This document shows, piece by piece, positions 51,305 through 61,100 of a DNA stretch of 64,000 nucleotides (its first letter is position 1; each line of letters begins with the position of its first letter). Origin of the DNA: JASLEW01 sp035544875. Lineage in GTDB: Bacteria > Acidobacteriota > Thermoanaerobaculia > Multivoradales > UBA5704. Made by a program: the position numbers and the translations under genes. Below the pieces are notes generated by a model. It was given only the letters and a program-made list of their open reading frames with translations, did not search any database and had not been told where the DNA came from. The DNA lies in assembly GCA_035544875.1 (NCBI GenBank), contig DASZZP010000085.1:36395-100394 (forward strand). Direction: 5' to 3'.

Positions 51305-51551
51305 CGGATCGACTCCTCGCGGCCACAGCTGGCGATATGGGTGCCCCTGTCTTATAGTTGCCTTCTCCCCCGAAAAGTGACACCTAGGGTCTCAACTTGC
51401 CATCCACTTTCTTGCTAACTCACGATTCCAGGCGGCCGCTCCGACCGTTTTCCGCCGCCAGAGCCCGCCCGCCGGCATCCAGGCTCCGCCCTCGATCGTG
51501 CAATCGTGTCACGCGGCGCCCGGCCAGACCCGCCCCACCTGCGCGTCCCAC

Positions 51552-51582
51552 CCGCCGAAAAATTTTGACGGGTTAAAATTTT
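51552..51582 (-). repeat. TTTTRACNCGTCAA palindromic element, copy 3 (reversed)
   Basis: The minus strand reads TTTTAACCCGTCAA with flanks AAAATTTT and AATTTTTCGG, like copy 1. It lies exactly at the start of the truncated BNR-repeat frame, so it marks the truncation point. Confidence 0.65.
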
Positions 51583-52432
51583 GCTGCGCAGCCGCAACGC
51601 CGGGCGGCGCTGGCAATCGATCCCGGTCGTGATCGACCCTTTCTTCACGGCCGACTGGATTGAAGCGCTCGCCATCAATCCCGGCGACCCGCTCGACCTC
51701 TATGCCGCCGTGGGCTCCGGGATTGCGCACAGCAGCGACGGCGGCCGCAGCTGGAGCTTCAGCGATGCGGAGGAGTGCTCGTTCGTCAACTCGATCACCG
51801 TCGATCCGAGCTCGCCGAGTCGCTATGCCGGGGGCACCCCCGTCGAGATCCATGGCTGCTCTCTCCATTGCAACGCCTTCGTGAGCCGAGACGGCGGCCG
51901 GAATTGGGACTGCCTGCCGCTCGACGAAGCCATCGATACGGAGGCACTCGATCCGGTGAAATCCTCGACCATCTACGCCGGCGGCGCTCACTTCGCCGAC
52001 GGGGCTCATCTGTGGAAGAGCATCGACGGCGGCCGGAGCTTCGTCTCGCCGGCGAGCGCTCCGAGCCATGTCGTGAGCCTGGCGGTGAGCCCGGTCGCCC
52101 GGCGCATCGTCTACGCCGGCACGCAAGAGAGCGGCGTCTTTAGGAGCGCCGACGCCGGCCGCCACTGGTCGCCGGCCTCGAGCGGTCTTCCCCCCGGGGC
52201 GGTGGGCAGCCTGGTGGCCGATCCGCTCGAGCCCGCCACCGTCTACGCCGGAATCCGGCAGAAAGGTGTCTTCCGCAGCCGCGACGGCGGCGCCACCTGG
52301 CAGCCGCTTGGAGAGGGTCTGCCCGTGCAGCTCTTCCTGGGCACCCTCTCCCTGGCGTCCGGAGACCATCGCACGCTCTACGCGGGCACCGCGGGCGCCG
52401 GCGCCTTCGCCCTCGCGATCTTTGACCTCTAA
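51581..52432 (+). pseudogene. BNR/VPS10-type beta-propeller fragment lacking its N-terminus
   Basis: The 283 codons hold repeated Asp-box motifs (SSDGGRSWSF, SRDGGRNWDC, SIDGGRSFVS, SADAGRHWSP, SRDGGATWQP) with YAG spacers, as in sortilin-like propellers. There is no signal peptide, and the frame begins at the palindromic element, so the 5' part of a secreted protein has been removed. The 3' end looks natural (AGAGAFALAI). A related opposite-strand fragment lies at 54087-54629. Confidence 0.7.
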
Positions 52433-53008
52433 CCGGAGCCGGCATGAACGGGGCTTTCGAACCCCGTGGACAGGTAGGATCTTCACCTCCACAGGTCGTC
52501 GTCGACCATCTCGAAATCGGCGATCGCCTGCCAGATAGCTGCGGACGAGATTAGCCGTGGCCGGCAGCAGGGGCACAATCCGCTGCTTGCGGCCCTTGCC
52601 CGTGATCCGGACCAAGGGCAGGCGGTCCAAGCGAGTATCGGCCGGGCCGGCGGCGACGGCTTGGACATCTCCCACCTCCAAGTCCACTGCCTGCGAGCCC
52701 CTCCATGAGCTCCAGGATGGAGTGGAGGTTTGCGAGGTCCTAGTTCGGAAAAGCCTCGCGGGCTCAATGAGATAGAGGCCGGGCTGTGGAAAACATCCCG
52801 CTCGCGATATCACTTTTATGCTCAGCTGAACATGATAGGTGAGGGCAGATCGTCCCCCTCTCGTCCGCGACGTCAAGGACCTGGTCGATCCGCCGGCAAC
52901 CTGAAGCGCGGATGCAACCGATGCATGAGATCCTGAGGAACCACCCACTCTCGCCCGCCCCCCCTGCGGTCCGGCCTCTCCAGAGGCTCTTGCCGCCAAC
53001 CCGCCCTC
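52433..53008. other. Intergenic region with an integrase scrap
   Basis: Apart from the integrase scrap listed separately, frames on both strands show no start signals or domains. An AT-richer spot at 52795-52850 precedes nothing recognisable. Confidence 0.4.
52526..52693 (-). pseudogene. Tyrosine recombinase catalytic-domain scrap
   Basis: The minus strand reads QAVDLEVGDVQAV, then RLPLVRITGKGRKQRIVPLL and PATANLVRSYLA: the beta-strand and GKGxKxRxVPL segment of a XerC/D-like integrase. Arg I, HxxR and Tyr segments are absent. It is not a copy of the element integrase at 20375. Confidence 0.6.
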
Positions 53009-53917
53009 CTACCCCTTCCCGCGCACCGGTCCCGCCGCGGCGAGAGTCAGCACCCCCGCAAGCAGCAGGAGTGAGCCCGCGGTACGCCGCAGCCCGAGAG
53101 GCTCGCCGAGCAAGAGCCAGCCAGCCAGCGCGGCGACGACCACGCTCGACTCCCGGACGGCACCCGCGTAGGCGACCGGGGAGACCGCATAGGCGTGTAG
53201 CACCAGGAGGTAGGCGATGAAGCTGAGGCCGCCGACCAGGGCGATCCGCCGCCAGTGCCGTCGCAGGACGCCGAGAGGCGCCGACCACCCCAGACGTGCC
53301 ACCATCAGCGGCAGGAGGGCGCTCGCCGTGAAGAGGAAGACCAGGGCCGAGTAGGGCGCCGGCGGCACGAAGTGCACTGCCGCCCCATCGACCAGTGAGT
53401 AGGCCGCGATCAGCGCCGCGACGAGCAGGGCCGTGCCCGTTCCGGCGGCGCGCCTGGGCACGCGAGCCGCCATCGCGGCCGGCTCGGGCTCTGCCGGCAC
53501 GACGGAACCCCGCCCGCTGGGGCTCGTCATCACCACCAACCCAGCGACCACCAGCCCCAGCCCGGCGAGTCCGGCCGGCCCTGGCCGCTCCCCCAGCAGC
53601 ACGATCGATCCGGCGGTCAGGAAGAGAGGAGCCGCCCCGCGCGCCACCGGGTAGACCACCGAGAAGTCGCCGCGCCCGTAGGCAGCCGCCAGCGCTACGA
53701 AGTAGCAGCAGTTCAGAACGCCGCTCGCCGCCGCTGCCGCCCACGCCCACCCCGGCAGGGCCTCCGCCCCTGCGAGCAGCGGCGACGCCAGCACCGCTCC
53801 CCCCGCCATCGCCCACGCCAGCAGGGCGAAGCGTTCCGCCACCTGCTGCGCCGCTAGGTTCCAGGCGGCGTGCAGCACCGCCGCCCCGAGGACAAGCGCT
53901 AACGCAGCGAGGGACAC
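53009..53917 (-). CDS. EamA/DMT-superfamily transporter
   Basis: A 302-residue membrane protein with ten predicted helices in two EamA halves (LGAAVLHAAWNLAAQQVAER; FSVVYPVARGAAPLFLTAGS; AYAGAVRESSVVVAALAGWL; LGLRRTAGSLLLLAGVLTLA). The family exports or imports small metabolites; substrate unknown. It starts at GTG without a strong ribosome site, and the gene stands alone among fragments, but its frame is intact. Confidence 0.87.
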   Translation of the reverse strand: MSLAALALVLGAAVLHAAWNLAAQQVAERFALLAWAMAGGAVLASPLLAGAEALPGWAWAAAAASGVLNCCYFVALAAAYGRGDFSVVYPVARGAAPLFLTAGSIVLLGERPGPAGLAGLGLVVAGLVVMTSPSGRGSVVPAEPEPAAMAARVPRRAAGTGTALLVAALIAAYSLVDGAAVHFVPPAPYSALVFLFTASALLPLMVARLGWSAPLGVLRRHWRRIALVGGLSFIAYLLVLHAYAVSPVAYAGAVRESSVVVAALAGWLLLGEPLGLRRTAGSLLLLAGVLTLAAAGPVRGKG

Positions 53918-54086
53918 GGCAGCCAGGGCGGTCGGAGCGCCCGAGGAAGTCGGGGAGGCATGCGCCGATTCTGCCTTGCGGCCGCCGGCGTTGCCAAGAA
54001 GGCATCCACCTGGGGTCGCCGGGGCCGACCGGGCCGCCGGGCCCCGCCTGGTTAGCCCCGGCCGACCGGGCCAACTCCAGCAGGGG

Positions 54087-54629
54087 TCAGGGCCGGGTCA
54101 GCACGAAGGCCCCGCCACCGTCGGTCGCGGCGAAGAGCGCACGGCCCGTGCCTGAGAGCCCCGTGGCAATCGAGGTCACGGTGAGGGGGGGCAGTCCCGC
54201 GGTGGCGAGCGGCTGCCAGGTGTTGGCGCCGTCGTCGCTGACGTAGAGCGTCAGGGTGGTGGCCAAGTAGACGGTTGACGGGCGGTTGAGATCGAGGGCC
54301 AAGGCGACCGTCCGGGCGTAGCGGGGGAGCCCGGATGAGGCTGGCGCCCAGTGGGCCCCGCCGTCGGCGCTTTTCCAGACCGCCCGCTGGCGGCTGACGG
54401 CGGCATAGAGGGTAGGCGGGGCGCCCGCGGCGCTCGGCGCGACGACCACATCGTCGACCGGGCCCCGCAGGGGCGCGGGGGTCAAGCTCAGGCTGCCGCG
54501 CGTCGTCTTGTAGAGGCTGCCGTTGATGACGGCAATGGCCTGACTGGGGTCGGTCGGGTCGAGGCGCACGAGGGTCACGGGAGAGCCCTGTTCCGCCTGC
54601 AAGGAGCCGAGCAGCCCTTCGGCGGCCAC
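54087..54629 (-). pseudogene. BNR-repeat propeller fragment (C-terminal)
   Basis: The 180 codons hold BNR-type blades (SADGGAHWAP, SDDGANTWQP) with STVYLATT spacers and end ATDGGGAFVLTRP, like the end of a sortilin-type propeller. No signal peptide or ribosome site is seen, and upstream DNA is unrelated. It is probably the surviving end of a secreted protein similar to the one at 51581-52432. Confidence 0.6.
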
Positions 54630-54645
54630 ACGGCGCTCTCGCAGC

Positions 54646-54762
54646 TTATCCGTGCATTAGGCGGCACTCAGACCGCCCGTCTTCTTCCAGCTCCGTCACC
54701 AGAGAATCCAGGAACCCGAGCGCAAAACGGCCCCGCACCTCGCAGAGATGCAGGGCCGCCAC
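54646..54762 (-). other. Short unassigned frame
   Basis: A 38-codon frame from GTG reads VAALHLCEVRGRFALGFLDS and continues to an acidic tail. It has protein-like character but no ribosome site; it could be the C-terminal relic of a lost gene. Confidence 0.25.
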
Positions 54763-54803
54763 TCTACTCTAGATCTCGGAAGTACTGATCGCGCTCGGAA
54801 TCG

Positions 54804-55018
54804 TCAAAAACGGCCTGTCTTCATGCAGCAAGTCTTGAACCGACGTCCAGAACCGCACGGGCACAGGTCGTTGCGGCCGAGCTTCTCTTCCAGCACCTTG
54901 TGCCCATGCACAAGGCGCACACCGCGCTTCACCTTGGTCTCGGAGGGGTATCCCTCGCCTCCGCTTGCTAGAGCGCTCGAAAGCTTGGGAGGTCGTTGAC
55001 GTCTGTCTTCTTGCCCAT
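54804..55018 (-). pseudogene. Small SEC-C zinc-motif protein with a frameshift
   Basis: An ATG at 55018 with a perfect AAGGAGG begins MGKKTDVNDLPSFRAL and stops. One frame over the sense continues EGYPSETKVKRGVRLVHGHK and GRNDLCPCGSGRRFKTCC, the SEC-C zinc motif, ending at 54804. Joined, this is a protein of about 70 residues. The 5' half and 3' half are both well conserved in look, so the break is recent, or a sequencing error. SEC-C motifs bind zinc and often ribosomes or SecB-like partners. Confidence 0.65.
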
Positions 55019-55089
55019 GGCACACCTCCTTGACGATCCCCCAGCTCCATCCCGAGGGGCAGTGTGTTCTACCACACCCAAGAGCACGT

Positions 55090-56927
55090 CCGGAGTCGGC
55101 GCGCCGGGGAGCACCTATCTCTACTACAATCCTTCCGACCCGCGCGGCAGCGTGCCCGACCCAGTCGGCCGCCCCGCCGAGATCGACGCGGCGGATGGCA
55201 AAAAGACGCAGTTCGGCTATCTTGGCGCCCGTGTGGTCACGCGTTCGAATCGAGTCCAGCAGCAGCTGCAGGAACCGGGTGCGTAAGGCCCAGTCTAGAA
55301 GACAGCCGAGGTCTGGGTCACGAACCAGGAGACCTACGACGGCCTGGGGCGTCTGCGCCAGATCGCCGACCCGAACGGCACTCTGAGTCGCTACTACTAC
55401 GATGTCGGCGGTCGCCTGGGGACGGTCATCACCGGCAGCCAGATCCGCAATTTCAACTATGACGGCCGCGGCTTCCTGACGGCTGAGAAGCATCCGGAGA
55501 ACGGCACCACCAGCTATCGCTATGACGTGCTCGGCAACGTGATCCAGAAGTCGACGCCGACCGGCTCGGTGTTTTCCTCCTACGACGCGGCTGGCCGACT
55601 GCGGAAGGTGAGCACTGTGGGGAACACGCTGTTCAGAGAGTTCATCTACGGTACGCCCAATAACGACAACGGCAAGCTCGTCACCGCCCGCGCCTACAAC
55701 TGGCGCTCGACCGGTGCCTGCACGTTCTACGAGGTGCAGCAAGACTTCCGCTACGACCCCAACCACGGCCGCCTGGCGAGTGAGGACACGACCCTGCTCC
55801 AGGGCACAACGGTCCTCCAGAAGTGGACCCAGTCCTATGTCTACGACGGCGCCGGCAGGATCGTACAGACGAACAACCCGAACTGCGTCGCCAACTGCGC
55901 CTCGGCGGGGCGCACCGTGACCACGAACTACGCCTTCGGGCGGCCGACGTCGATTCCGGGCTTCGCTTCGTCGATCACCTACAACGACAACGGTATGCTC
56001 GCCACCATCACGCACGCCAACAACGTGCTCTTTACTGAGACCCCGGATCCGTCGGGCATCGCGCGGCCGCGGTCGCTCAGCGTTGCCGGCGCCTCGAGCC
56101 TCTGGCAGTCCGAGACCTACGCCTACGACGGCGCAGGCAATATCAAGCAAATCGGCAGCAAGCAATACACCTACGATGCGGCTTCGCGCATTACATCGGC
56201 GACCGTGCCGAGTGCCGCTCCCATGGCGCAGTTCGGCAGCGCGCCGTATCAGGAGTTTACCTACGACCTGTTCGGCAACCTGACGCGCATCGCGCGAGGC
56301 ACGCAGAACGGGAGCATTCTGACCTACGTCGACTACTTAGCGGACCCCGCCAGCAATCATTTGCAAGGAGCCTCCTACGACGCTTCCGGGAGTTTGACCG
56401 CCTATCAGGGCAGCGCCTATACTTGGGATGTCCTCCAGCAGGCGATGACCGTGAACACCGGCTCGGAATCCTGGGTACATGTGTACGACGCGGCGGGCGA
56501 GCGGGTGTGGTCGTGGCGCACCTCGCCCTCGCGGATCGACAACTACGCGTTGCGTGGGCGAGACGGCAGAGTTCTGCGGTTCTTTAGCAACAATGGCTCG
56601 ATCCTGACTGTTGAGGACTATGTCTACCGCGAGGGACAGCTGGTCGGGGCCGTGGTGCCCGACGGCACGACCCACCACTTCGATGTCGACCATCTGGGCA
56701 GCGTGCGCCTCGAGACCGCTGCCACCCCGCCGGTCTACCGCGAGTTCTGGCCCTACGGCGAAGAGGCGACAGCGCCCGGCGGCAGCGAGCGCATGAAGTT
56801 TCTTGCGGGGCAGGAACGCGATCTTGGCAACCTCACTTCCACCGCGGACGACATCGACTACATGAATGCGCGCTACTACCTGCCGATTTACGGGCGGTTC
56901 CTCAGTGTCGACACTCTACAACGGTAG
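55090..56927 (+). pseudogene. RHS-repeat protein C-terminal fragment with two in-frame stops
   Basis: One frame runs through YD-repeat sequence (TYLYYNPSDPRGSVPDPVGR; ETYDGLGRLRQIADPNGT; YDAAGRL) and ends in the RHS core closing motif (DHLGSVRLETAA; YMNARYYLPIYGRFLSVDT). TAA at 55284 and TAG at 55296 interrupt it in frame. Full RHS proteins exceed 1500 residues with secretion and toxin domains; here the N-terminus is missing and the frame stops three residues after the core motif, so no toxin tip remains. Translation could restart downstream (GTG at 55527) but would yield only a shell fragment. Confidence 0.75.
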
Positions 56928-56977
56928 CGTTTATATTGAAGGAGTCTGCGCAGCGCCACCGAAGTAGGGCGATCGCC

Positions 56978-57304
56978 ATGACAGTTGGTCTTCGGACGTT
57001 CTGGTTCGTTCTTCACGTACGACTGCGTACTGCGGTCCGAGGGGGCGACGAGCCGGACGACCAGCAACCGCTCGATGGGTACTACAGGGTCTTCGGCGTA
57101 ACCGCTCACAGTCAGCATCAGGCGGCGAAGCTCGTCACGTCGGTGGTAGAGGACGGCGAGATCGATTGGATCAAGTCGGAGAGTTCGGAGGTCGACCCTG
57201 AGACGCTGGACGCAGACGTCATCGCTCGCGCAGGCGACTGGATGGCTGAGGGGATCTGGTATGCGAGCGGCAGGGCACTCTACTCCGACCAAGACACTGC
57301 GTGA
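56978..57304 (+). CDS. Immunity-like protein 1 (paralogue pair behind RHS fragment)
   Basis: A 108-residue protein with the pattern DGYYRVFGVTAHS, VTSVVEDGEIDWIKSE and GIWYASGRALY. The next gene encodes a paralogue with the same landmarks. Small proteins of this size directly behind RHS cores are usually immunity proteins against the RHS toxin tip. The toxin itself is missing. A TTG start at 56936 is possible, but the ATG at 56978 aligns with the paralogue. Ribosome site weak. Family not named. Confidence 0.62.
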   Translation: MTVGLRTFWFVLHVRLRTAVRGGDEPDDQQPLDGYYRVFGVTAHSQHQAAKLVTSVVEDGEIDWIKSESSEVDPETLDADVIARAGDWMAEGIWYASGRALYSDQDTA

Positions 57305-57512
57305 CGGTCCGGGAAACCGGCAGGCTGTTTGAGTTGAACCAGGTGACGCTGCATTTACCCAACGCCCGCCAGCTCTCTGATTTCTCGGGGTTCAATTATC
57401 ATACTGGCACGACGGTGTCTCTTGGTGAGTCTCTTCCTCTCCGGAGCCATCTGCATCGAAGGAGTATGCACGAAATGATGCGCCTACGACTTTGGCTACG
57501 GATCGCACTGGA

Positions 57513-57839
57513 ATGGCGCGGCTAAAGAGGTTCCATGTGCTTGCCTCGGTCGTGCTTCGCCCACCCGAGCCGATCGTGGGGCAGGATGGGGAGACGGATG
57601 GCGCGGCGACCGGGTACTACCAGAACATCGGCCTGACCGCGGAGAGCGAGAGCTCGGCAAGAACGTTGGTCGCGCAAAGCATCCTTGATGGTTCTGTTGT
57701 ATGGTCAGAGTGTGAGACTAGGGAGCTTTCGTATTTCGGCGCGCGTGCGCTGACTCGGCCTCTGCGTCCGTCCGATCTCCGTGCCTTTAGGGCTAAAACA
57801 ACCGGCATCTGGTACAAGAGTGGCCGCGTCTTGTATTGA
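57513..57839 (+). CDS. Immunity-like protein 2 (paralogue of protein 1)
   Basis: A 108-residue protein aligned end to end with the previous gene: TGYYQNIGLTAES, QSILDGSVVWSECE, GIWYKSGRVLY. It begins at ATG 57513, 208 bases after the first. A second scrap of RHS core follows at 57852, so the gene is bracketed by RHS sequences, as expected for displaced toxin/immunity tips. Identity between paralogues is modest, so they may protect against different toxin variants. Confidence 0.62.
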   Translation: MARLKRFHVLASVVLRPPEPIVGQDGETDGAATGYYQNIGLTAESESSARTLVAQSILDGSVVWSECETRELSYFGARALTRPLRPSDLRAFRAKTTGIWYKSGRVLY

Positions 57840-57851
57840 TCTCCACCAAGT

Positions 57852-58033
57852 GAGCGCCGGCTCGACGCTGACCTGGGAGGACTACGTCTAACCGCTCGTC
57901 GGAGCCTTGCCGCCCGACGGCGCGCCGCGCCACTTCGGCGTCGATTATCTGGGCAGCGTGCGCCTCGAGACCGGCACACCCACGCCCGGTCTACCGCGAG
58001 TTCCGGCCCTATGGCGAAGAGGCGACGCCCCGG
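57852..58033 (+). pseudogene. Second RHS core scrap
   Basis: The frame reads AGSTLTWEDYV, a stop at 57889, then LPPDGAPRHFGVDYLGSVRL; a shift leads to YREFRPYGEEAT. This repeats the core closing segment of the RHS fragment at 55090 (VVPDGTTHHFDVDHLGSVRL), showing that two RHS cores or core ends once existed here. Confidence 0.7.
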
Positions 58034-58115
58034 CGTCGGCGACCGTGGTCGACAACAGCTGTCACTGGGCCGACGCGACGCCGCCCGCCGCCGCCGAGAG
58101 CAAAGGAGAGGTGCC

Positions 58116-61100
58116 ATGAACCGCCCCGTCCAACCTCGCGTACCGCGACGCCTTCGGTCCGCCCTGTGGGTAGGCTGCTGGGTGTGCTGCTGGGTCCTGG
58201 CAACGCCGCTGCAGGCCGGGGGCCAGAATCAAATTCCCTACCTGGTCAAGGACCTCGCCCCAGGGGTGGTGACCAGCTCCGACCTCGCGGCCGATCAGTT
58301 CCTGACCCTGGGAGACCGGGTGCTGTTCGCGAACGCACACCAGGTCTGGGCGACCGACGGCACGGCGGCCGGCACCGTCCAGTTGGCGGAGCTCCCCTGC
58401 CGCGACCCCAACTGCATCACCTTCCTGGCCACCATGGGCCGGCTGGCGTTCTTCGGCCAGGACCATCCGCTCCCGGGCTCTCTGTGGCGCACCGATGGCA
58501 CGCGCGCCGGCACCTCGAGGCTGGCCAGCATCGTCAGCCTCCGCTCTTTCGTGGTACTCGGCCGCCAGCTATTCTTCACCGGCTGCAGCGCAGCTGGCTG
58601 CGGCCTGCTGCGCAGCGATGGCACGGCGGCGGGGACGACGCCAATTGCTCCGGTCGGGGGCTCGGCGGTTGCCGCGTCCGGCGGCAAGCTGTACTTTTTC
58701 GCCCAGGCGAACGGCCCGAACCCGCCGCGGGATCTGTGGGTGAGCGACGGCACCGCGGCCGGCGCCCACGTCGTAACCCACTTCGACACGCTCGATCTCG
58801 TGGTTGATGTCACCGCCGTGGCGGCTGGCGTGGTGTTCGTCGCTCACCAGGGAGGCGAGCCGGAGCAGCTCTGGGCGAGCGACGGCACGGCCGCTGGGAC
58901 CCGACCCGTCACCCGGTTCACCGCATCGACCCCCTTCCCGGCACTGGCGCTCAAGGCCCTGGGCGGCAGGGTCTACTTCGCGGCCGACGACGGTACCCAC
59001 GGCGCGCAGCTGTGGCGCTCGGACGGCACCGCTGCGGGAACGGTGCGGATGACGAACCTCGTCGCGCCCGACGCGCTGGGCGTCTCGGAGCCCTCGCAGC
59101 TCGAGGAGATCGCCGGCAAGCTCGTCTTCTTCGCCTTCGGCCAGACGGGTTTCGAGCCCTGGGTGGCTGGCGGCTCGCCGGGGGCGGAGCAGCCGCTCTG
59201 CCCCTCCGCTGCCGCCTGCCATTCACCAGAAGCTCCGCCGCTCGTCAAAGCCGGCGGGCGCCTGTACTTCGTCGCGCTCGCGGCCCCCGATGTCGGGACT
59301 GCCACCGCGGCCGCCGCGCTCTGGGCCACCGACGGCACGCCAGCGGGCACGAGCCAGGTCGCGGAGCCTTGCGCCGGCGGCTGCGACGTCGCCAGCCCGC
59401 TCGCACTCGTGCCGCTCGGCGACCGGGTCTATTTCGACGTCATGCGCCCCCCTCCGGCCGCGCCCCGGCTCTGGGCCTCCGATGGCACCGCCGCCGGCAC
59501 CCGGCTGGTCTCGCTGCGCGCCGCTGTGATCGGCAGCCTGTTCTCGCAGCTGGTCACGCGGGCTCAGCGCCTCGCGCCGCCGCTCGGCGCGCGCGGCGCG
59601 CAGCTGTTCTTCGCCGCCGCCGACGACGGGACCGCCGACGACCTGGCGATCGGCCAGCAGGTCTGGGTCAGCGAGGGAACGCCTGGCAGCGAGTTGCAGC
59701 TCACCGACTTCGTCATCCCGAATTCCCCTTTCCCGCAGTCGTTCGTGGCGGTCGGAGAGCGAGTGTTCTTCCAGGCCCGGTTGCCGGGCGGCTCGGTTTG
59801 GCAGAGCGATGGCACCGCCTCGGGCACGGAGCCGGTACCCGGTGTGTCTAGCCTCGACTTCTCCTCGCTCACCGCCGCCGGCGGCATGGCCTTCTATCTC
59901 CAGCGCGACGGCGAGACGATCCAGCTCTGGCGCGCTGACGGCACGGCCGGCGGCACCCTGAAGCTCATCGCGTTTCCTGCCGGCACGCTCCTCTCCAGCC
60001 TGGCGGCATCCCCGGGTGGCCGGCTCTACTTCGCGGTGCGGGCCGCGGGCGCCACGCCGGGCCAACCCGCGGCCATCTGGCAGAGCGACGGCACCCCGCA
60101 GGGCACGCTCAAGGCGTTCGACTGTCCTGCCGGCACCAGCTCCCCCTCGGGCCTGGCGGTCATCGGCTCCGACCTCTACTTCGCCGCCCTCGACACCCAG
60201 GGCGCGCGGGGCATCTGGAAGAGCGACGGCAGCCCGGCGGGTACCGTACAGCTGACCGTCTTCGCTCCGCAGCAGCCCCCGAGCCCCTCCTACGATCCAG
60301 GCTTCACGGCCTTCGGCTCGCGGGTCTACTTCACCGGTCTCGCACCGCAACCGACCCTCATGGTCACCGACGGCACGCCGGCCGGCACCGGTCCGGTCGC
60401 GGCGCCCCCCCTCGGTCCCACGGCGCCGTTCAGCCTCATCGCCGCCGCCACCAGGCTCTACATGCTCGACCACGACAACCACCTCTGGCGCTCGGACGGC
60501 ACCGCGGCCGGGACCACGCAGGTGAACGCCGCGCAAGTGTCAGCCAACTGCTGCCTGCCCCCGCGGCTCGTCGCCCTCGGCGACCAGGTCTTCTTCACCG
60601 CCGCTGCCGCCGACCGGCTCGTGCTGTTGCGCAGCGATGGCACCGCCGCCGGCACGGCTCCGGTGCTCGATCCGGCGGCGTTCTTCATCGGCGGCGAGCA
60701 GCTCGTCGCGGCCGCCGGCCGGGTGTTCTTCACCGCCGACGACGGCGTGCACGGTTTCGAGCTGTGGCAGACCGACGGCACCGCCCAAGGCACCCGCATG
60801 GTCGACGACCTGGCACCGGGACCGGCCGGGTCGGCGCCCGCCGGCATGACCCAGGCTGGGGGCCTGCTGTTCTTCTCTGCCGACGACGGCCTGTCGGGCG
60901 TCCAGCTCTGGGCGCTGCCGCTGACCGGCGGTCCGCCGTGCCAACCTGCTGACGCCTGGCTCTGCCTGCTCGGCGGTCGCTTCCGCGTCGAAGCCGCGTG
61001 GCGCGACAGCCAGGGCAACCTCGGCGCCGGCCACGCCGTCTCGCTCACCGCGGACACCGGCTGGTTCTGGTTCTTCGGACCCGACAACGTCGAGGTGGTC

